DNA from: Ignavibacteriales bacterium
GTDB lineage: Bacteria; Bacteroidota; Ignavibacteria; Ignavibacteriales; Ignavibacteriaceae
Reading direction: 5' to 3'
NCBI GenBank assembly: GCA_015709675.1
Contig: CP054182.1
Location: 1 to 64,000, forward strand
Length of the DNA stretch: 64,000 nucleotides
The position numbers and the translations under genes are program-made. Numbering within the stretch: position 1 is the first letter of the stretch; the number at the start of each line of letters is the position of its first letter. Shown in pieces: positions 52,837 to 62,440 of the stretch. A model generated the notes under the pieces. That model had not been told where the DNA came from. It worked only from the letters and a program-made list of their open reading frames with translations, and ran no database searches.

Positions 52837-52845
52837 TGTTCCTCA

Positions 52846-53724
52846 TTATAATTTTATCTGACTGTTTCTTACATCAAGCCCCCAGAAAAGCTTATTCCTT
52901 AGCACCTCAAAATAGGAGGATGAATGCGTCCTCAGAATCTTCAGTGACTTGCGGCACCGTGAAATACAAATTTTCGCGGGAGATATATAATCAACCACTC
53001 TCTGCCCGTCAGCATTAAACTGAATAGTCTTATGCTGCGAGAATGCAGTTATCTTCACCGTCTGATACGGACTGAGTACCAGCGGACGTGCCGTGAGACT
53101 GTGAGGAGAAATAGGCGAAATGGTTATCACTTCCGCTTTCTGTGTAACAATAGGCCCGCCTACTGAAAGGGAGTATCCTGTTGAACCCGTCGGTGTCGCG
53201 AACACCACTCCGTCAGCCGGAAAGGTGGTTACATATTCATCATCAACCACAAGCCGTATATCTATCATTTTGGGCCAGTAGCCCTTATCAATAACAAAAT
53301 CATTAAAGGCAACATGAAGTTCTCCGGGTGCCTGATTGCAGGAGGATTCCAGAACCATCCGCTCTTCAATACGGTATTCACCCCGCTGAAGTTCCGAGAG
53401 AAAGTCCGTCAGTTTATTAACGTCAACATCAGCAAGAAAGCCCAGTTTGCCAAAATTAATTCCTACAAGCGGCTTATCATGCGTATGCCCAATCAATGCC
53501 GCTGAAAGCATAGTGCCGTCACCGCCGATGGAAACCAGAAGATCGCTCGTAGTTCCGAGCGTCTTCTCATCACAGAATATATACTCCGTGTCTGCATTCA
53601 TTTTTCCGCGGAGCTGTTCATGCACCGAGACCTTAAATCCCGCAGCCGTGATCATATCGGCTATATTGGCAACGATACTGCCGATATTTTCCCTGGTAAT
53701 ATTAGCTACGATTCCTAATTTCAC
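52846..53724 (-). CDS. nadK: NAD kinase
   Basis: 292 residues, normal length. Signature motifs: SIGGDGTMLSAA (GGDG at 67-70, catalytic Asp), GINFGKLGFLADV, and PTGSTGYSLSVGGPI for NAD binding, followed by ISPHSLTARPLVL. It phosphorylates NAD to NADP using ATP or polyphosphate. The start is a GTG whose GTGA overlaps the TGA stop of the upstream glycosyltransferase by four bases, so translation is coupled. The frame KLGIVANI starts exactly as in the family. It is in an operon with a glycosyltransferase, a thioredoxin-like protein and a signalling pair. Confidence 0.95.
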   Translation of the reverse strand: MKLGIVANITRENIGSIVANIADMITAAGFKVSVHEQLRGKMNADTEYIFCDEKTLGTTSDLLVSIGGDGTMLSAALIGHTHDKPLVGINFGKLGFLADVDVNKLTDFLSELQRGEYRIEERMVLESSCNQAPGELHVAFNDFVIDKGYWPKMIDIRLVVDDEYVTTFPADGVVFATPTGSTGYSLSVGGPIVTQKAEVITISPISPHSLTARPLVLSPYQTVKITAFSQHKTIQFNADGQRVVDYISPAKICISRCRKSLKILRTHSSSYFEVLRNKLFWGLDVRNSQIKL

Positions 53725-54503
53725 TCGTCCGCTCCTTTCAGGTTCCTGCTGAGCTCCCAGTGCTTCGCATATTTGGTAAAAACGTAATTGGCAGAAAAGA
53801 CCGCAAGCAGAAATCCTTCCCTTCCGTCAAGAAACCCCCTGCGGAATATATACATCTTCAGAAACAGAAAAACAGGCCTGAGCAGCAGGTCGCTTATGCC
53901 GGTTTTCCTCCCCGCTTTTTTCAGATCGGCGGCCGCGAGCGACGTATAGGTGTTAAACTTGGTATAATAATGCTCTATTGAAGGATCAGTGTAATGATTC
54001 AGGTCTGCCTCAAGCCGGCCCGGCTCTCCTTCGTAGATCAGATGCTCATGCACTCCGTTTGTGCTGAATCGGGCTTTCTGCCGGTTAAACAGCCGTTCAA
54101 CATAGCCGGGATACCAGCCGCAATGCCTGATCCATTTCCCCAGAAAGTAGGCTCTACGGGGGAGTTCATAGACTGCACAGTGGTGTTCCCGCTCCTTAAA
54201 TTCCGTTATCTCATCAATCAGTTCCGGGGTAAATTCCTCATCGGCATCAATCCAGAAAATCCAGTCATTTGTTGCCAGGGAAAGACCCTCCTGCTTGGTA
54301 ACCCCGTAACCTTTCCATTCCACAGTCCGGCAGACCACCTTCTCAAATCCGGAGGCAATTTCTGCCGTCCGGTCGGTTGTGGCCGAATCAACCAGTACAA
54401 TAATTTCATCAATGCAGAATAATTGGCTTTTAATACACCGCCCGATGTTTTTTTCTTCATTCTTTGCTATAATAAGCGATGAGATTTTTAATTTATCTGC
54501 CAA
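53721..54503 (-). CDS. Family 2 glycosyltransferase, WaaE/KdtX-like
   Basis: 260 residues. GT-A fold: SSLIIAKNEEKNIGRCIKSQ, the metal-binding D-x-D region WIFWIDADEEFTPELIDEI, then WYPGYVERLFNRQKARFS and VHEHLIYEGEPG, typical of WaaE/KdtX-type LPS core transferases. It would add a sugar to a lipid-linked or LPS-core acceptor at the inner membrane. The start is a TTG (54501-54503), as no ATG is available before the conserved first strand. Divergent from the polysaccharide operon and coupled to nadK downstream. Confidence 0.88.
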   Translation of the reverse strand: MADKLKISSLIIAKNEEKNIGRCIKSQLFCIDEIIVLVDSATTDRTAEIASGFEKVVCRTVEWKGYGVTKQEGLSLATNDWIFWIDADEEFTPELIDEITEFKEREHHCAVYELPRRAYFLGKWIRHCGWYPGYVERLFNRQKARFSTNGVHEHLIYEGEPGRLEADLNHYTDPSIEHYYTKFNTYTSLAAADLKKAGRKTGISDLLLRPVFLFLKMYIFRRGFLDGREGFLLAVFSANYVFTKYAKHWELSRNLKGADE

Positions 54504-54751
54504 ATTACCGGTTCCGTGATGAAATTCAGGTTCAAATTTACTAAAAATATATGAATAAGACCGGAATGATACATTATCCAGAAATTTTATTATTTGGCCG
54601 TGATTTCTGATAATCTGCCTTGCCGAAAATCTTCCTTTCCGCTAAGGTTAAAGCCTTCTTTCCGGGGTAACCACCGGAATTGTTACGGCAACCGGAATCC
54701 TGTAATCCGGACCCCTTTCCGGCCTGCTCCTTACCTTCACGGAGGACCCGG

Positions 54752-56026
54752 ATGATAGCTCTCTTCCGGGAGAAATTCAGCGCAAACCGGCAGGAGATCA
54801 TTTTCTTTTTTGGGGGACAGGCAGCCGGCGTTATACTGAGTTTTGTTCTGATTAAACTTATTGCATCCGCCGGCGCGGTGGTCTATGGCGAGTATATACT
54901 AATAACCACCCTTGCCGCTCTGGCGGGCCAGCTTTACTACGGACCGCTTCAGCAGGGCTTCATCCGCTCCTATTACGAAACCGACTCCGGCAGATCCGGT
55001 TCGGTTTACCACCGGCTGATATCACTCTTCCTCATTACCGGTGCTATTGTTTTCGGAGTCATCGCCATACTGGCAATAGGCATCGTCATTCCCGCCGGGC
55101 TGGATCTTTATGTCCCGATGATTCTTCTTGCCCTCTGGTTTTCCGTCAGTTCAAAGTTCTCGGAGTTTTTCAGCGGCATCCTCAATGCAGCCCGCCTCAG
55201 GGTCTTTAATGCTGTGATGCAGACTTCTGAAAAACTGCTTTCGGTAATCTTAGTTTACGCTCTGATCGCCTATAAAGAAATTTCAACCGGAACGGTTATC
55301 ATTGTTCTATCTCTCCCTTTGCTTATTGCCGGCTACATAAAGTCCAGGCGGACCGGATGGCGGTTCTCTCTTAAAACAGACAGGGCATTACTCAAAGAAA
55401 AGCTTACAAAGGAGCTGCTTACTTATTCCCTCCCCTTCGTAATCTGGGGCGCTGCTATGTGGCTGCAGCTGAACGGCGAAAAGTGGATTATCAATGCTTT
55501 TCTTACCCCGGAGGATGTCGGATACTACGGGCTGATGTTTGCGCTGACAAACGCTTTTATCGCGATTCCGTCAAACATAATCAACGATCTTTTTCTCCCG
55601 CTGATATTTAAGAACTTTTCCGCAGAGGGGGGAGATAGAAAACGGGGCGAGTTTTACATCACGATGAGTGTGGTTTCCGTCCTGCTGCTTTCAGCCGCGG
55701 CATTTCTTGTCTTTTCATTTGCGGGTGATTGGCTTATAACCTTTCTGAGCACCGCAGAATATACCCGATATGCTTCGCTGCTTCCCTGGCTGGCCGCGGG
55801 ATCAGGACTTTTTTATGCCGGTCAGGCGCTCTGCAATAAAGGACTGGCCTATAACCGCCCCCATTTATACCTCTACCCGAAGGTTATTTCAGGCATTGTC
55901 TCTGTTATATTGTATTACTATTTTATTCAGATTTATGGGATGACAGGCATCATCGCGGCATCAGTTTTTACCGGACTTCTTTATTTCCTCCTGGTACTCA
56001 TCGCTAACAGAAAGCTGGCAGCATGA
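54752..56026 (+). CDS. Wzx-type polysaccharide flippase (MATE/MVF-like)
   Basis: 424 residues from ATG 54752, which has GGAGGA nine bases upstream; the open frame extends 24 codons further but without a ribosome-binding site. About 12-14 membrane helices are visible (IIFFFGGQAAGVILSFVLIKLI, YGEYILITTLAALAGQLYYG, LLTYSLPFVIWGAAMWLQLNGEKW). It should flip undecaprenyl-linked glycan to the periplasmic face. First gene of a seven-gene operon; its stop overlaps the next start by ATGA. No Wzy polymerase is in the window. Confidence 0.88.
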   Translation: MIALFREKFSANRQEIIFFFGGQAAGVILSFVLIKLIASAGAVVYGEYILITTLAALAGQLYYGPLQQGFIRSYYETDSGRSGSVYHRLISLFLITGAIVFGVIAILAIGIVIPAGLDLYVPMILLALWFSVSSKFSEFFSGILNAARLRVFNAVMQTSEKLLSVILVYALIAYKEISTGTVIIVLSLPLLIAGYIKSRRTGWRFSLKTDRALLKEKLTKELLTYSLPFVIWGAAMWLQLNGEKWIINAFLTPEDVGYYGLMFALTNAFIAIPSNIINDLFLPLIFKNFSAEGGDRKRGEFYITMSVVSVLLLSAAAFLVFSFAGDWLITFLSTAEYTRYASLLPWLAAGSGLFYAGQALCNKGLAYNRPHLYLYPKVISGIVSVILYYYFIQIYGMTGIIAASVFTGLLYFLLVLIANRKLAA

Positions 56027-57042
56027 AAATCATGACAGTACTCATGCAGCATGATTACGGAGTTGTAAGCCGCGGCGCTTCATTTGAATATACCAATATA
56101 CATTTGCCCGCTGTTGAAATCTTTGGCGGCGACAACGTTCTCCATTTTGATTTCTACGCTATCTTCAGGCAGGAAGGAAGGGAAATCATGAATGCACGGC
56201 TTATTGAAGATGCCAGAATGTTCTCCCCCGATATCGTGCTCTTCTGCCTTTTTGAAAATGAAATCATGGAAAGCACCATTACGGAACTGAATACGTTCAC
56301 CAAAACAGCCGTTTATTTCTTTGATGACCCGTGGCGGCAGAGCTATGTGAGACATTGGATACAATACTTCCGTTATTTCAGCACCCCCGATTATTATATG
56401 TTCAGGCAGTATCAGTCCGAAGGACTCCGGCAGGCAGTGTACTCCCCCTTCGGATATAATCAGGATATATATAAAAAGAAAAACCTGCCGCTGAAATATG
56501 AAGTTTCTTTTGTGGGGGGATTCAGTTCCTACCGGCAGTGGGTAGTCTCACTGCTCCGGAAAGCAGGGCTTGATGTCCGTGTTTTCGGGAGAGGGTGGGA
56601 CGGAGACCGCAACTGGATTACCACTGAACAGATGGTTGATATATTTAATCAGTCGGCAGTAAATCTGAATCTGAGCAATGGTGTTTCCTACAATGTATTT
56701 CATGTGCTTTCCTCTTTCAGGTCTCCTAAAGCGCTAAAGACCATCCTGATGAACAGAAAAATAAAGGAACAGGTAAAAGGAAGACATTACGAAATCTGCG
56801 GCTGCGGAGGTTTTCAGCTCAGCTATTTTGTGCCGGGGCTGAATCTTGCTTACGAGATAGACAAAGAAATTGCCGTCTTCGAAGACCCTCAGCTTCTTGC
56901 AGCTCAGATAAAATTTTTTCTGAAACATGACACACTGCGCAGTGAAATCGCCGAAGCAGGGTACCGGCGCTCACTCCGTGACCACAGCGCCAGACAATAC
57001 CTGAAAAATCTTTTTGATACCGTTGCTGAGGGTGCATTATGA
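56023..57042 (+). CDS. CgeB-like glycosyltransferase
   Basis: 339 residues. The N-terminal Rossmann part (VLMQHDYGVVSRGASFEYTN; PDIVLFCLFENEI; KTAVYFFDDPWRQSYV) and the C-terminal part (VSFVGGFSSYRQWVVSLLRKA, VRVFGRGW, GRHYEICGCGGFQLSY, YEIDKEIAVFEDPQLLAAQI) match GT-B proteins of the CgeB/DUF3880 type. It transfers a nucleotide-sugar-derived residue during surface glycan assembly; donor and acceptor unknown. ATGA overlaps at both ends show translational coupling within the polysaccharide operon. The segment about residues 225-255 (SPKALKTILMNRKIKEQVKGRHYEI) is the usual nucleotide-sugar region. Confidence 0.85.
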   Translation: MKIMTVLMQHDYGVVSRGASFEYTNIHLPAVEIFGGDNVLHFDFYAIFRQEGREIMNARLIEDARMFSPDIVLFCLFENEIMESTITELNTFTKTAVYFFDDPWRQSYVRHWIQYFRYFSTPDYYMFRQYQSEGLRQAVYSPFGYNQDIYKKKNLPLKYEVSFVGGFSSYRQWVVSLLRKAGLDVRVFGRGWDGDRNWITTEQMVDIFNQSAVNLNLSNGVSYNVFHVLSSFRSPKALKTILMNRKIKEQVKGRHYEICGCGGFQLSYFVPGLNLAYEIDKEIAVFEDPQLLAAQIKFFLKHDTLRSEIAEAGYRRSLRDHSARQYLKNLFDTVAEGAL

Positions 57043-57827
57043 GTATGCTCCGCACACTGAAAATTCTCATACAGCAGCTTGGCTTTAACCCCCGGCAGAC
57101 CGTCAACTCACTCCGCTCTGTCCCCTGGTATATACGCAACTACAGGCTGCTCAAAAAGGACTTACAGAAAACCGGCCAGCCGTTCGCGGTTGAGTCTTTC
57201 TACCCTGCACTTGAAGACAGATTTGATACTGCCGGCTCAACCCCGCTTCACTATTTTTTCCTTGATCTGCATGTTGCAGGTCTGATTAACCGGAATAATC
57301 CGGTGCATCATGTTGATATCGGATCACGGCTTGACGGATTTGTGGCTCATGTTGCCGCTTTCAGGAAAATCGAGGTATTTGATTTCAGGCCTCTTACGGT
57401 GCCTATTCCAAACGTAACCTTCACCCGGGCAGATCTTACACAGCAGGATTTTCCTTTTGCTGATTACTGCGACTCTGTTTCATGCCTTCACGCGATTGAA
57501 CATTTCGGACTTGGACGCTATGGCGATCCGGTTGACTCTGAAGGGCATATCAAAGGTCTGAACAATATATACAAACTGTTGAAACCGGGGGGCACCTTCT
57601 ATTTTGCCACTCCTGTCGGACCGCAGAGAATAGAGTTTGACGCTCACCGGGTATTCAGTCTTGCTTATCTTCTTTCCCTTTTTGAAAAGAGTTATGAGCT
57701 GGTTTCATTCTCCTGGATAGATGATCAGAACAAATACTTCCCTTCTCATAAACTCACCGGACAGGATATAGAGAATAACCTGAATTGCCGCTACGGATGC
57801 GGTATATTTGAACTTCGCAAGTTATGA
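57039..57827 (+). CDS. DUF268 protein, methyltransferase-like fold
   Basis: 262 residues, the length of DUF268 proteins. Features: HVDIGSRLDGFVAHVAAF, a Rossmann glycine loop; VFDFRPLTVPIPNVTFTRADL; SVSCLHAIEHFGLGRYGDP, the family hallmark; and LLKPGGTFYFATPVG as in SAM-dependent methyltransferases. These are nearly always in polysaccharide clusters. Methylation of a sugar is a fair guess, though the family is uncharacterised. ATGA overlaps at both ends. Confidence 0.85.
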   Translation: MSMLRTLKILIQQLGFNPRQTVNSLRSVPWYIRNYRLLKKDLQKTGQPFAVESFYPALEDRFDTAGSTPLHYFFLDLHVAGLINRNNPVHHVDIGSRLDGFVAHVAAFRKIEVFDFRPLTVPIPNVTFTRADLTQQDFPFADYCDSVSCLHAIEHFGLGRYGDPVDSEGHIKGLNNIYKLLKPGGTFYFATPVGPQRIEFDAHRVFSLAYLLSLFEKSYELVSFSWIDDQNKYFPSHKLTGQDIENNLNCRYGCGIFELRKL

Positions 57828-58645
57828 GCAGTCAGCCGGTAATCTCCGTAATTATTCCCGCGCATAACGCCGCCGAATATCTGGAAGAAGCTGTGGTAAG
57901 TGTTCTGCAACAGACCTATCAGGGTTTTGAGATTATTATCGTGAATCATAATTCTTCTGACGGAACCGGAATTGTTGCCGCCCGGCTGTCGCAGCTTGAC
58001 AGGAGAATCAGGGTCTTTACGCTTGAAAGCAGCGGCTCTGCAGCACACAGCCGTAATTTTGGAATAAGGCAGGCGAATTGCGAGTATGTTGCTTTTCTTG
58101 ACGCGGATGATCTGTGGCGCAAGGAAAAGCTCTGGCATCAGATTGAATACTATGCCGAGCATCCTTCTGCTTCATTTATTTATTCAGCCAGTCTTACCTT
58201 CGGCTCTGTCAGTCCCTTTTCTCCGCTTTATGAGGTGCTTCCCCTTCCGTGGAAAGCCGCTTACTCACATGAAGATTTGCTCAGGGGAAATCCCGTTACC
58301 TGCTCATCTGTTCTGGCCAAAAAGCAGCTTATTGAAGAAGCCGGCATGTTTGATGAAAATCCTGAAAATAAAGCTGAGGATTACGACCTTTGGTTAAAAC
58401 TCTCGCGGTTATCACCCCCATTTTTCCTTCCTGAAATTCTTGTTGACTACCGCATTCATCCGCAGCAGTTTTCAGGCAGGGATAATACCCGCGCTGACCG
58501 CCTTGAGTATATACGGAAAAAATGGGGTATATCCGCTGTCTATCATGCATCCTACCGGAGCAATCCTTTCCTCAGGACCGCACGGAGTCTGGTACATCAC
58601 GGAGCCGTTTTTTTGTATAAAGCAGGAATTGTAACGTACAAATGA
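57824..58645 (+). CDS. Family 2 glycosyltransferase
   Basis: 273 residues with a GT-A domain: ISVIIPAHNAAEYLEEAVVS, YQGFEIIIVNHNSSDGT, AHSRNFGIRQANCEYVAFLD followed by ADDLW giving the D-x-D, and later FDENPENKAEDYDLWLKL. It uses a nucleotide-sugar donor at the cytoplasmic membrane face. ATGA overlaps at both ends place it in the middle of the operon. Donor sugar unknown. Confidence 0.92.
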   Translation: MSSQPVISVIIPAHNAAEYLEEAVVSVLQQTYQGFEIIIVNHNSSDGTGIVAARLSQLDRRIRVFTLESSGSAAHSRNFGIRQANCEYVAFLDADDLWRKEKLWHQIEYYAEHPSASFIYSASLTFGSVSPFSPLYEVLPLPWKAAYSHEDLLRGNPVTCSSVLAKKQLIEEAGMFDENPENKAEDYDLWLKLSRLSPPFFLPEILVDYRIHPQQFSGRDNTRADRLEYIRKKWGISAVYHASYRSNPFLRTARSLVHHGAVFLYKAGIVTYK

Positions 58646-59751
58646 GCCGGAACACTATCAGGGTTTTAATGATTTCAGCGCGTGCTGATTTTGGCGGAGG
58701 TCCGGAACATGTCTACAGGCTGCTGGAGTCTCTCAAAGAAAAGGCAGGATTATTCGCGGCAATTCCGGAAGATATACCCTATTATGAAAGAATCTGCGGA
58801 CTTATCGGAAAAGAGCATGTGGTTGCCATTCCCCACCGCAGGTTCAGTTTTATATACCTGCTGAAGATTATCTCTTTTATATTTAAGAAGAAAATAAACG
58901 TTGTTCATTCACACGGCAAGGGAGCCGGGGTGTATTCCCGTCCCGCAGCATTTTTTACTTTTTCTTACTGCGTGCATTCCTTTCACGGAATTCATACCGG
59001 TAAATATTCCCGTCCTGCCGCCCTGCTCTACCGGCTGTACGAAAGATTACTTTCCCTGATAACAAATCAATTTATCGCCACCGGTGATGGCGAACGGAAT
59101 GAAGCACTGAAGGCAGGGCTGGCACCCCGGAAAAAAATATCACTGGTTCATAATGGTGTGGTTATACCGGGTATTCAGGCAGCATTCCCGACGGGAGGAG
59201 AGTTTAACATCATCACCGTTACCAGATTTGATGAAGCAAAAAATCCCGGCCTGATACTTCCCATCCTGCAATCCCTGCGCGGGCATCACCCCGATAAAAA
59301 GGTAAAACTGATTATCGTCGGGAGCGGTCCCGGCAGTCAGGAAACCGCCTCAGATATTTCACTTGCCGGTCTGGATGATATGGTTGAATTTACCGGTTCT
59401 TTAAGCAGCGTCACGGATGTTTACCTCCGCTCATTTTGTTATCTTTCCACATCAAAAATGGAAGGATTACCTCTTTCTGTTCTTGAAGCCCTGAGTTTTG
59501 GCCTCCCCTGCGTGGTGACTGATGTTCCGGGCAATAATGATCTGATAAAGCCGGGTCTGAACGGATTCCTGTATGGTTTGCATGATCCTTCCCTGGCAGC
59601 AGACAATATCGTCCGTCTGATGACGGATGAAAATCTCTGGAATATATATTCAAAGAATGCAGCAACTATGATTCAACAGCATTACAGCACTGAACAGATG
59701 GGAGAAAAAGTACTCGCGCTTTATGCTTCCCTTACGGGGAGTGCGCATTGA
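58642..59751 (+). CDS. Family 4 glycosyltransferase
   Basis: 369 residues, GT-B fold. N-terminal: VLMISARADFGGGPEHVYRLL; C-terminal: FNIITVTRFDEAKNPGLI, KLIIVGSGPGSQETASDI, VEFTGSLSSVTDVY and SKMEGLPLSVLEALSFGLPC, the E-x7-E retaining motif of GT4. It transfers a sugar with retention onto the growing lipid-linked glycan. Overlaps the previous stop by ATGA and the next start by TTGA. Confidence 0.93.
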   Translation: MSRNTIRVLMISARADFGGGPEHVYRLLESLKEKAGLFAAIPEDIPYYERICGLIGKEHVVAIPHRRFSFIYLLKIISFIFKKKINVVHSHGKGAGVYSRPAAFFTFSYCVHSFHGIHTGKYSRPAALLYRLYERLLSLITNQFIATGDGERNEALKAGLAPRKKISLVHNGVVIPGIQAAFPTGGEFNIITVTRFDEAKNPGLILPILQSLRGHHPDKKVKLIIVGSGPGSQETASDISLAGLDDMVEFTGSLSSVTDVYLRSFCYLSTSKMEGLPLSVLEALSFGLPCVVTDVPGNNDLIKPGLNGFLYGLHDPSLAADNIVRLMTDENLWNIYSKNAATMIQQHYSTEQMGEKVLALYASLTGSAH

Positions 59752-60860
59752 AAAAGGCTCTTGTTCATGAATGGTATGAAGTAGCCGCCGGATCGGAAAA
59801 ATGTGCTGAATCCTTCACCAATATCTGGAGTGACTTCGACCATTTTGCGCTGGTTGATTTCCTGAATGACGATGACCGCCGGCGCATCCTTAAAGGAAAG
59901 CAGGCAAAGACCAGTTTCATACAGAATCTTCCGTTTGCCAGAACCTCATTCAGAAATTATCTGCCGCTCTTTCCTTTTGCTGTTGAGCAGTTTGATCTTT
60001 CTGATTATGATTTTATCATGACAAACTCCCATGCCGTGGCAAAAGGAGTAATTACCCGTGTAAACCAGCTTCATGTCTGCTACTGCCACAGTCCCATGCG
60101 CTATGCCTGGGATCTGTATCACCAGTATATACAACAGTCTGGTTTGCAGTCCGGCCTGAAGGGGCTGATTGCCCGGTATACCCTGCACCGGCTGCGTATC
60201 TGGGATTATACCACGTCAGGACGTCCTGATTACTTCCTCGCCAACTCAGGATATACCGCTGCCCGCATCAAAAAGATTTATAACCGTGAGGCAGAGGTTA
60301 TCTATCCGCCGGTTGACACCCATAAGTTTCCTCTTGAAAGCAATAAAGATGATTTTTATCTGACCGCTTCGCGCCTGGTCCCCTATAAGCGGATGGATCT
60401 GGTTGTGGAAGCATTCAGTAAAATGCCGGATAAAAAACTGGTTGTTGCCGGTGACGGTCCTGATATGGAAAAAATCAAAAGACTTGCCGCCCCCAATGTC
60501 CATATTATCGGCTATCAGGAGTTCGATGCTCTCCGCTCCCTGATGCAGCGCGCGAAAGCATTTGTCTTTGCCGCTGAGGAGGATTTCGGCATTGTGGTCA
60601 TCGAGGCAATGGCTTGCGGCACCCCGGTCATCGGGTTCGGCAAAGGAGGCACAAAAGAAACCATTGTACCGGGTCTTTCAGGCCTTCACTTCTCCGAACA
60701 AACTGCACAGAGTATTATTGATGCTGTCAGAGAGTTTGAAAAAAAATCCGCTTCATTTAACAGCAGCGACATACACCGTTACGCGCAGCAGTTCTCAAAA
60801 GATGCATTTGAAGAAAAAGTGAAGAACTTTGTCGAATCAAAAATGTCAGAAAAACTGTAG
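59748..60860 (+). CDS. Family 4 glycosyltransferase, WbaZ-like
   Basis: 370 residues starting at a TTG (59748) that overlaps the upstream TGA as TTGA; KKALVHEWYEVAAGSEKC aligns with the normal N-terminus of the family, so the TTG is real. Features: CYCHSPMRYAWDLYHQYI, NSGYTAARIKKIYNREAEVIYPPVDT, DGPDMEKIKRLA, and FGIVVIEAMACGTPVIGFGKGG with the E-x7-E motif. Resembles mannosyltransferases of O-antigen clusters. The next gene follows after eight bases. Confidence 0.92.
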   Translation: MKKALVHEWYEVAAGSEKCAESFTNIWSDFDHFALVDFLNDDDRRRILKGKQAKTSFIQNLPFARTSFRNYLPLFPFAVEQFDLSDYDFIMTNSHAVAKGVITRVNQLHVCYCHSPMRYAWDLYHQYIQQSGLQSGLKGLIARYTLHRLRIWDYTTSGRPDYFLANSGYTAARIKKIYNREAEVIYPPVDTHKFPLESNKDDFYLTASRLVPYKRMDLVVEAFSKMPDKKLVVAGDGPDMEKIKRLAAPNVHIIGYQEFDALRSLMQRAKAFVFAAEEDFGIVVIEAMACGTPVIGFGKGGTKETIVPGLSGLHFSEQTAQSIIDAVREFEKKSASFNSSDIHRYAQQFSKDAFEEKVKNFVESKMSEKL

Positions 60861-60868
60861 CAGCAAGA

Positions 60869-62263
60869 ATGATTTTTGGCAAAAGAAACTTAAAGGTTGT
60901 CCGCACCGCAGCTGATATTTCGCTGATATTTGCGTCCTTTCTTGCGGCAGCCCTGCTGGCCCAGCCCTCAGAAGTACTCAGTCAGCGTTTATATATGTTT
61001 CTTCTTCCGGTACTGCTTTCCGCGCTGTGGTATTTTTCCGCCGGCGCCACAGGATTTTATGAAGATTTCAACTCCCGGTATTTCCCTTACCAGGTTGTCT
61101 ATATTCTTAAAAATATCATTCTGCAGGCAGGCGCCGCGATATCATTTATATTTCTGATAAAAGAAGATCTTTACACCCGTAATTTCCTGATATTCTATTC
61201 ATTCATACTTACCACTGCCGTATCAGCCGAGTTTCTTTACCTCCGGCATGCAATACGCCGTCAGAAAAGAAAAGGGGTGAACTTCAGGAATCTTCTTATA
61301 GCGGGAGCAGGTGAAGTAGGGCGTGATTTCAGAGCCATGATTGAGCAGGATATATCTCTCGGATATTCGGTCGCCGGTTTCCTTGATAATGATCAGCCCT
61401 CAGGCGGTGATATTCTCGGAAGCGTTGATGATCTGGAAGAGATTGCCAAAAAACGGGAAATTGATGAGGTGGTTATTGCTCTTCCCGGGGGTATGATTAG
61501 CGACATCGAAAAGATCATGAGAGTCTGCAATAAACTGGCTATCAGAACATATATCATCCCCGACTACTTCAAGTTTCTTTCACGGAAGTTTCAGGTAAGT
61601 CTTATAGGAAGTTTCCCGATTATCACCGTTCGTAATGAGCCGCTGCAGGAAATCCACTGGCAGTTCCTTAAAAGGGCATTTGATATCAGTATATCTCTTG
61701 CTGTTCTGCTGCTTTTTGCAAGCTGGTTTTTCCCTTTTATCATCATTCTCCAAAAGATTTTCTCCCCCGGACCGGTATTTTATATACAGGACAGAATCGG
61801 AAAAGACAACAAAACCTTCCGCTGTTATAAGTTCAGGAGCATGATTCCTGCCGGTGCGGACAAAGAATTCAGGGCAACTTCATCAGATGACCCCCGCATA
61901 ACTCCCTTTGGCAGATTCATGCGCAAAGCAAATATTGACGAACTGCCTCAGCTGCTTAATGTTCTTTTGGGAGATATGTCATTAGTGGGACCACGCCCCC
62001 ATGCTCTCAACTACAATAAAAAGTATGAGGAGTATATCGAAGCATTGCGGCTGAGGAATCTCGTAAAACCGGGAATAACCGGATGGGCTCAGATCCACGG
62101 CCTCAGAGGTGATGTTGAAGATGAAGAAGAAAACAAAGCAAGAATCCAGAAACGTTTTGACTATGATGTCTGGTATGTGGAAAACTGGTCATTCGGACTT
62201 GACCTTCAGATAATTTTTCTCACCTTTTGGGAGATTCTTAAAGGAAAGGCCCAAGGGGTTTAG
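60869..62263 (+). CDS. Polyprenyl-phosphate sugar phosphotransferase (WcaJ-type)
   Basis: 464 residues. Four N-terminal membrane helices, a CoA-binding-like Rossmann domain (NLLIAGAGEVGRDFRAMIE; DIEKIMRVCNKLAIRTYIIP), one membrane helix (ISISLAVLLLFASWFFPFII), then the catalytic sugar-transferase domain: QDRIGKDNKTFRCYKFRSM, FMRKANIDELPQLLNVLLGDM, SLVGPRPHALNYN and KPGITGWAQIHG. It starts glycan synthesis by moving a sugar-1-phosphate onto undecaprenyl phosphate. Placed last in the operon, though it acts first. Confidence 0.95.
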   Translation: MIFGKRNLKVVRTAADISLIFASFLAAALLAQPSEVLSQRLYMFLLPVLLSALWYFSAGATGFYEDFNSRYFPYQVVYILKNIILQAGAAISFIFLIKEDLYTRNFLIFYSFILTTAVSAEFLYLRHAIRRQKRKGVNFRNLLIAGAGEVGRDFRAMIEQDISLGYSVAGFLDNDQPSGGDILGSVDDLEEIAKKREIDEVVIALPGGMISDIEKIMRVCNKLAIRTYIIPDYFKFLSRKFQVSLIGSFPIITVRNEPLQEIHWQFLKRAFDISISLAVLLLFASWFFPFIIILQKIFSPGPVFYIQDRIGKDNKTFRCYKFRSMIPAGADKEFRATSSDDPRITPFGRFMRKANIDELPQLLNVLLGDMSLVGPRPHALNYNKKYEEYIEALRLRNLVKPGITGWAQIHGLRGDVEDEEENKARIQKRFDYDVWYVENWSFGLDLQIIFLTFWEILKGKAQGV

Positions 62264-62406
62264 TTTATTGTTGAAATTTTAATAAACACACTCATCTGCT
62301 CAATTTTAAGATAAAGCAAAATATGGCTGAGTATAACAGGGCTTAAACTCTGCATTTTCGCCGCGGCAGAATGTGTTTATTCAATTATCAAGTATGGCTT
62401 AGAACA

Positions 62407-62436
62407 AAAGCCCCGGAAATTACCAGGGCCTTCTTT
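62407..62436. terminator. Possible terminator between convergent genes
   Basis: AAAGCCC (62407-62413) and GGGCCTT can pair imperfectly around 12-13 bases and are followed by CTTTAAT. Imperfect stem; located between the end of the polysaccharide operon and the convergent T9SS gene. Confidence 0.35.
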
Positions 62437-62440
62437 AATG

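Noticed and set aside
54504-54751. JUMPstart/ops element ahead of the polysaccharide operon
   Set aside because: No GGCGGTAG-type ops sequence is present in the leader.
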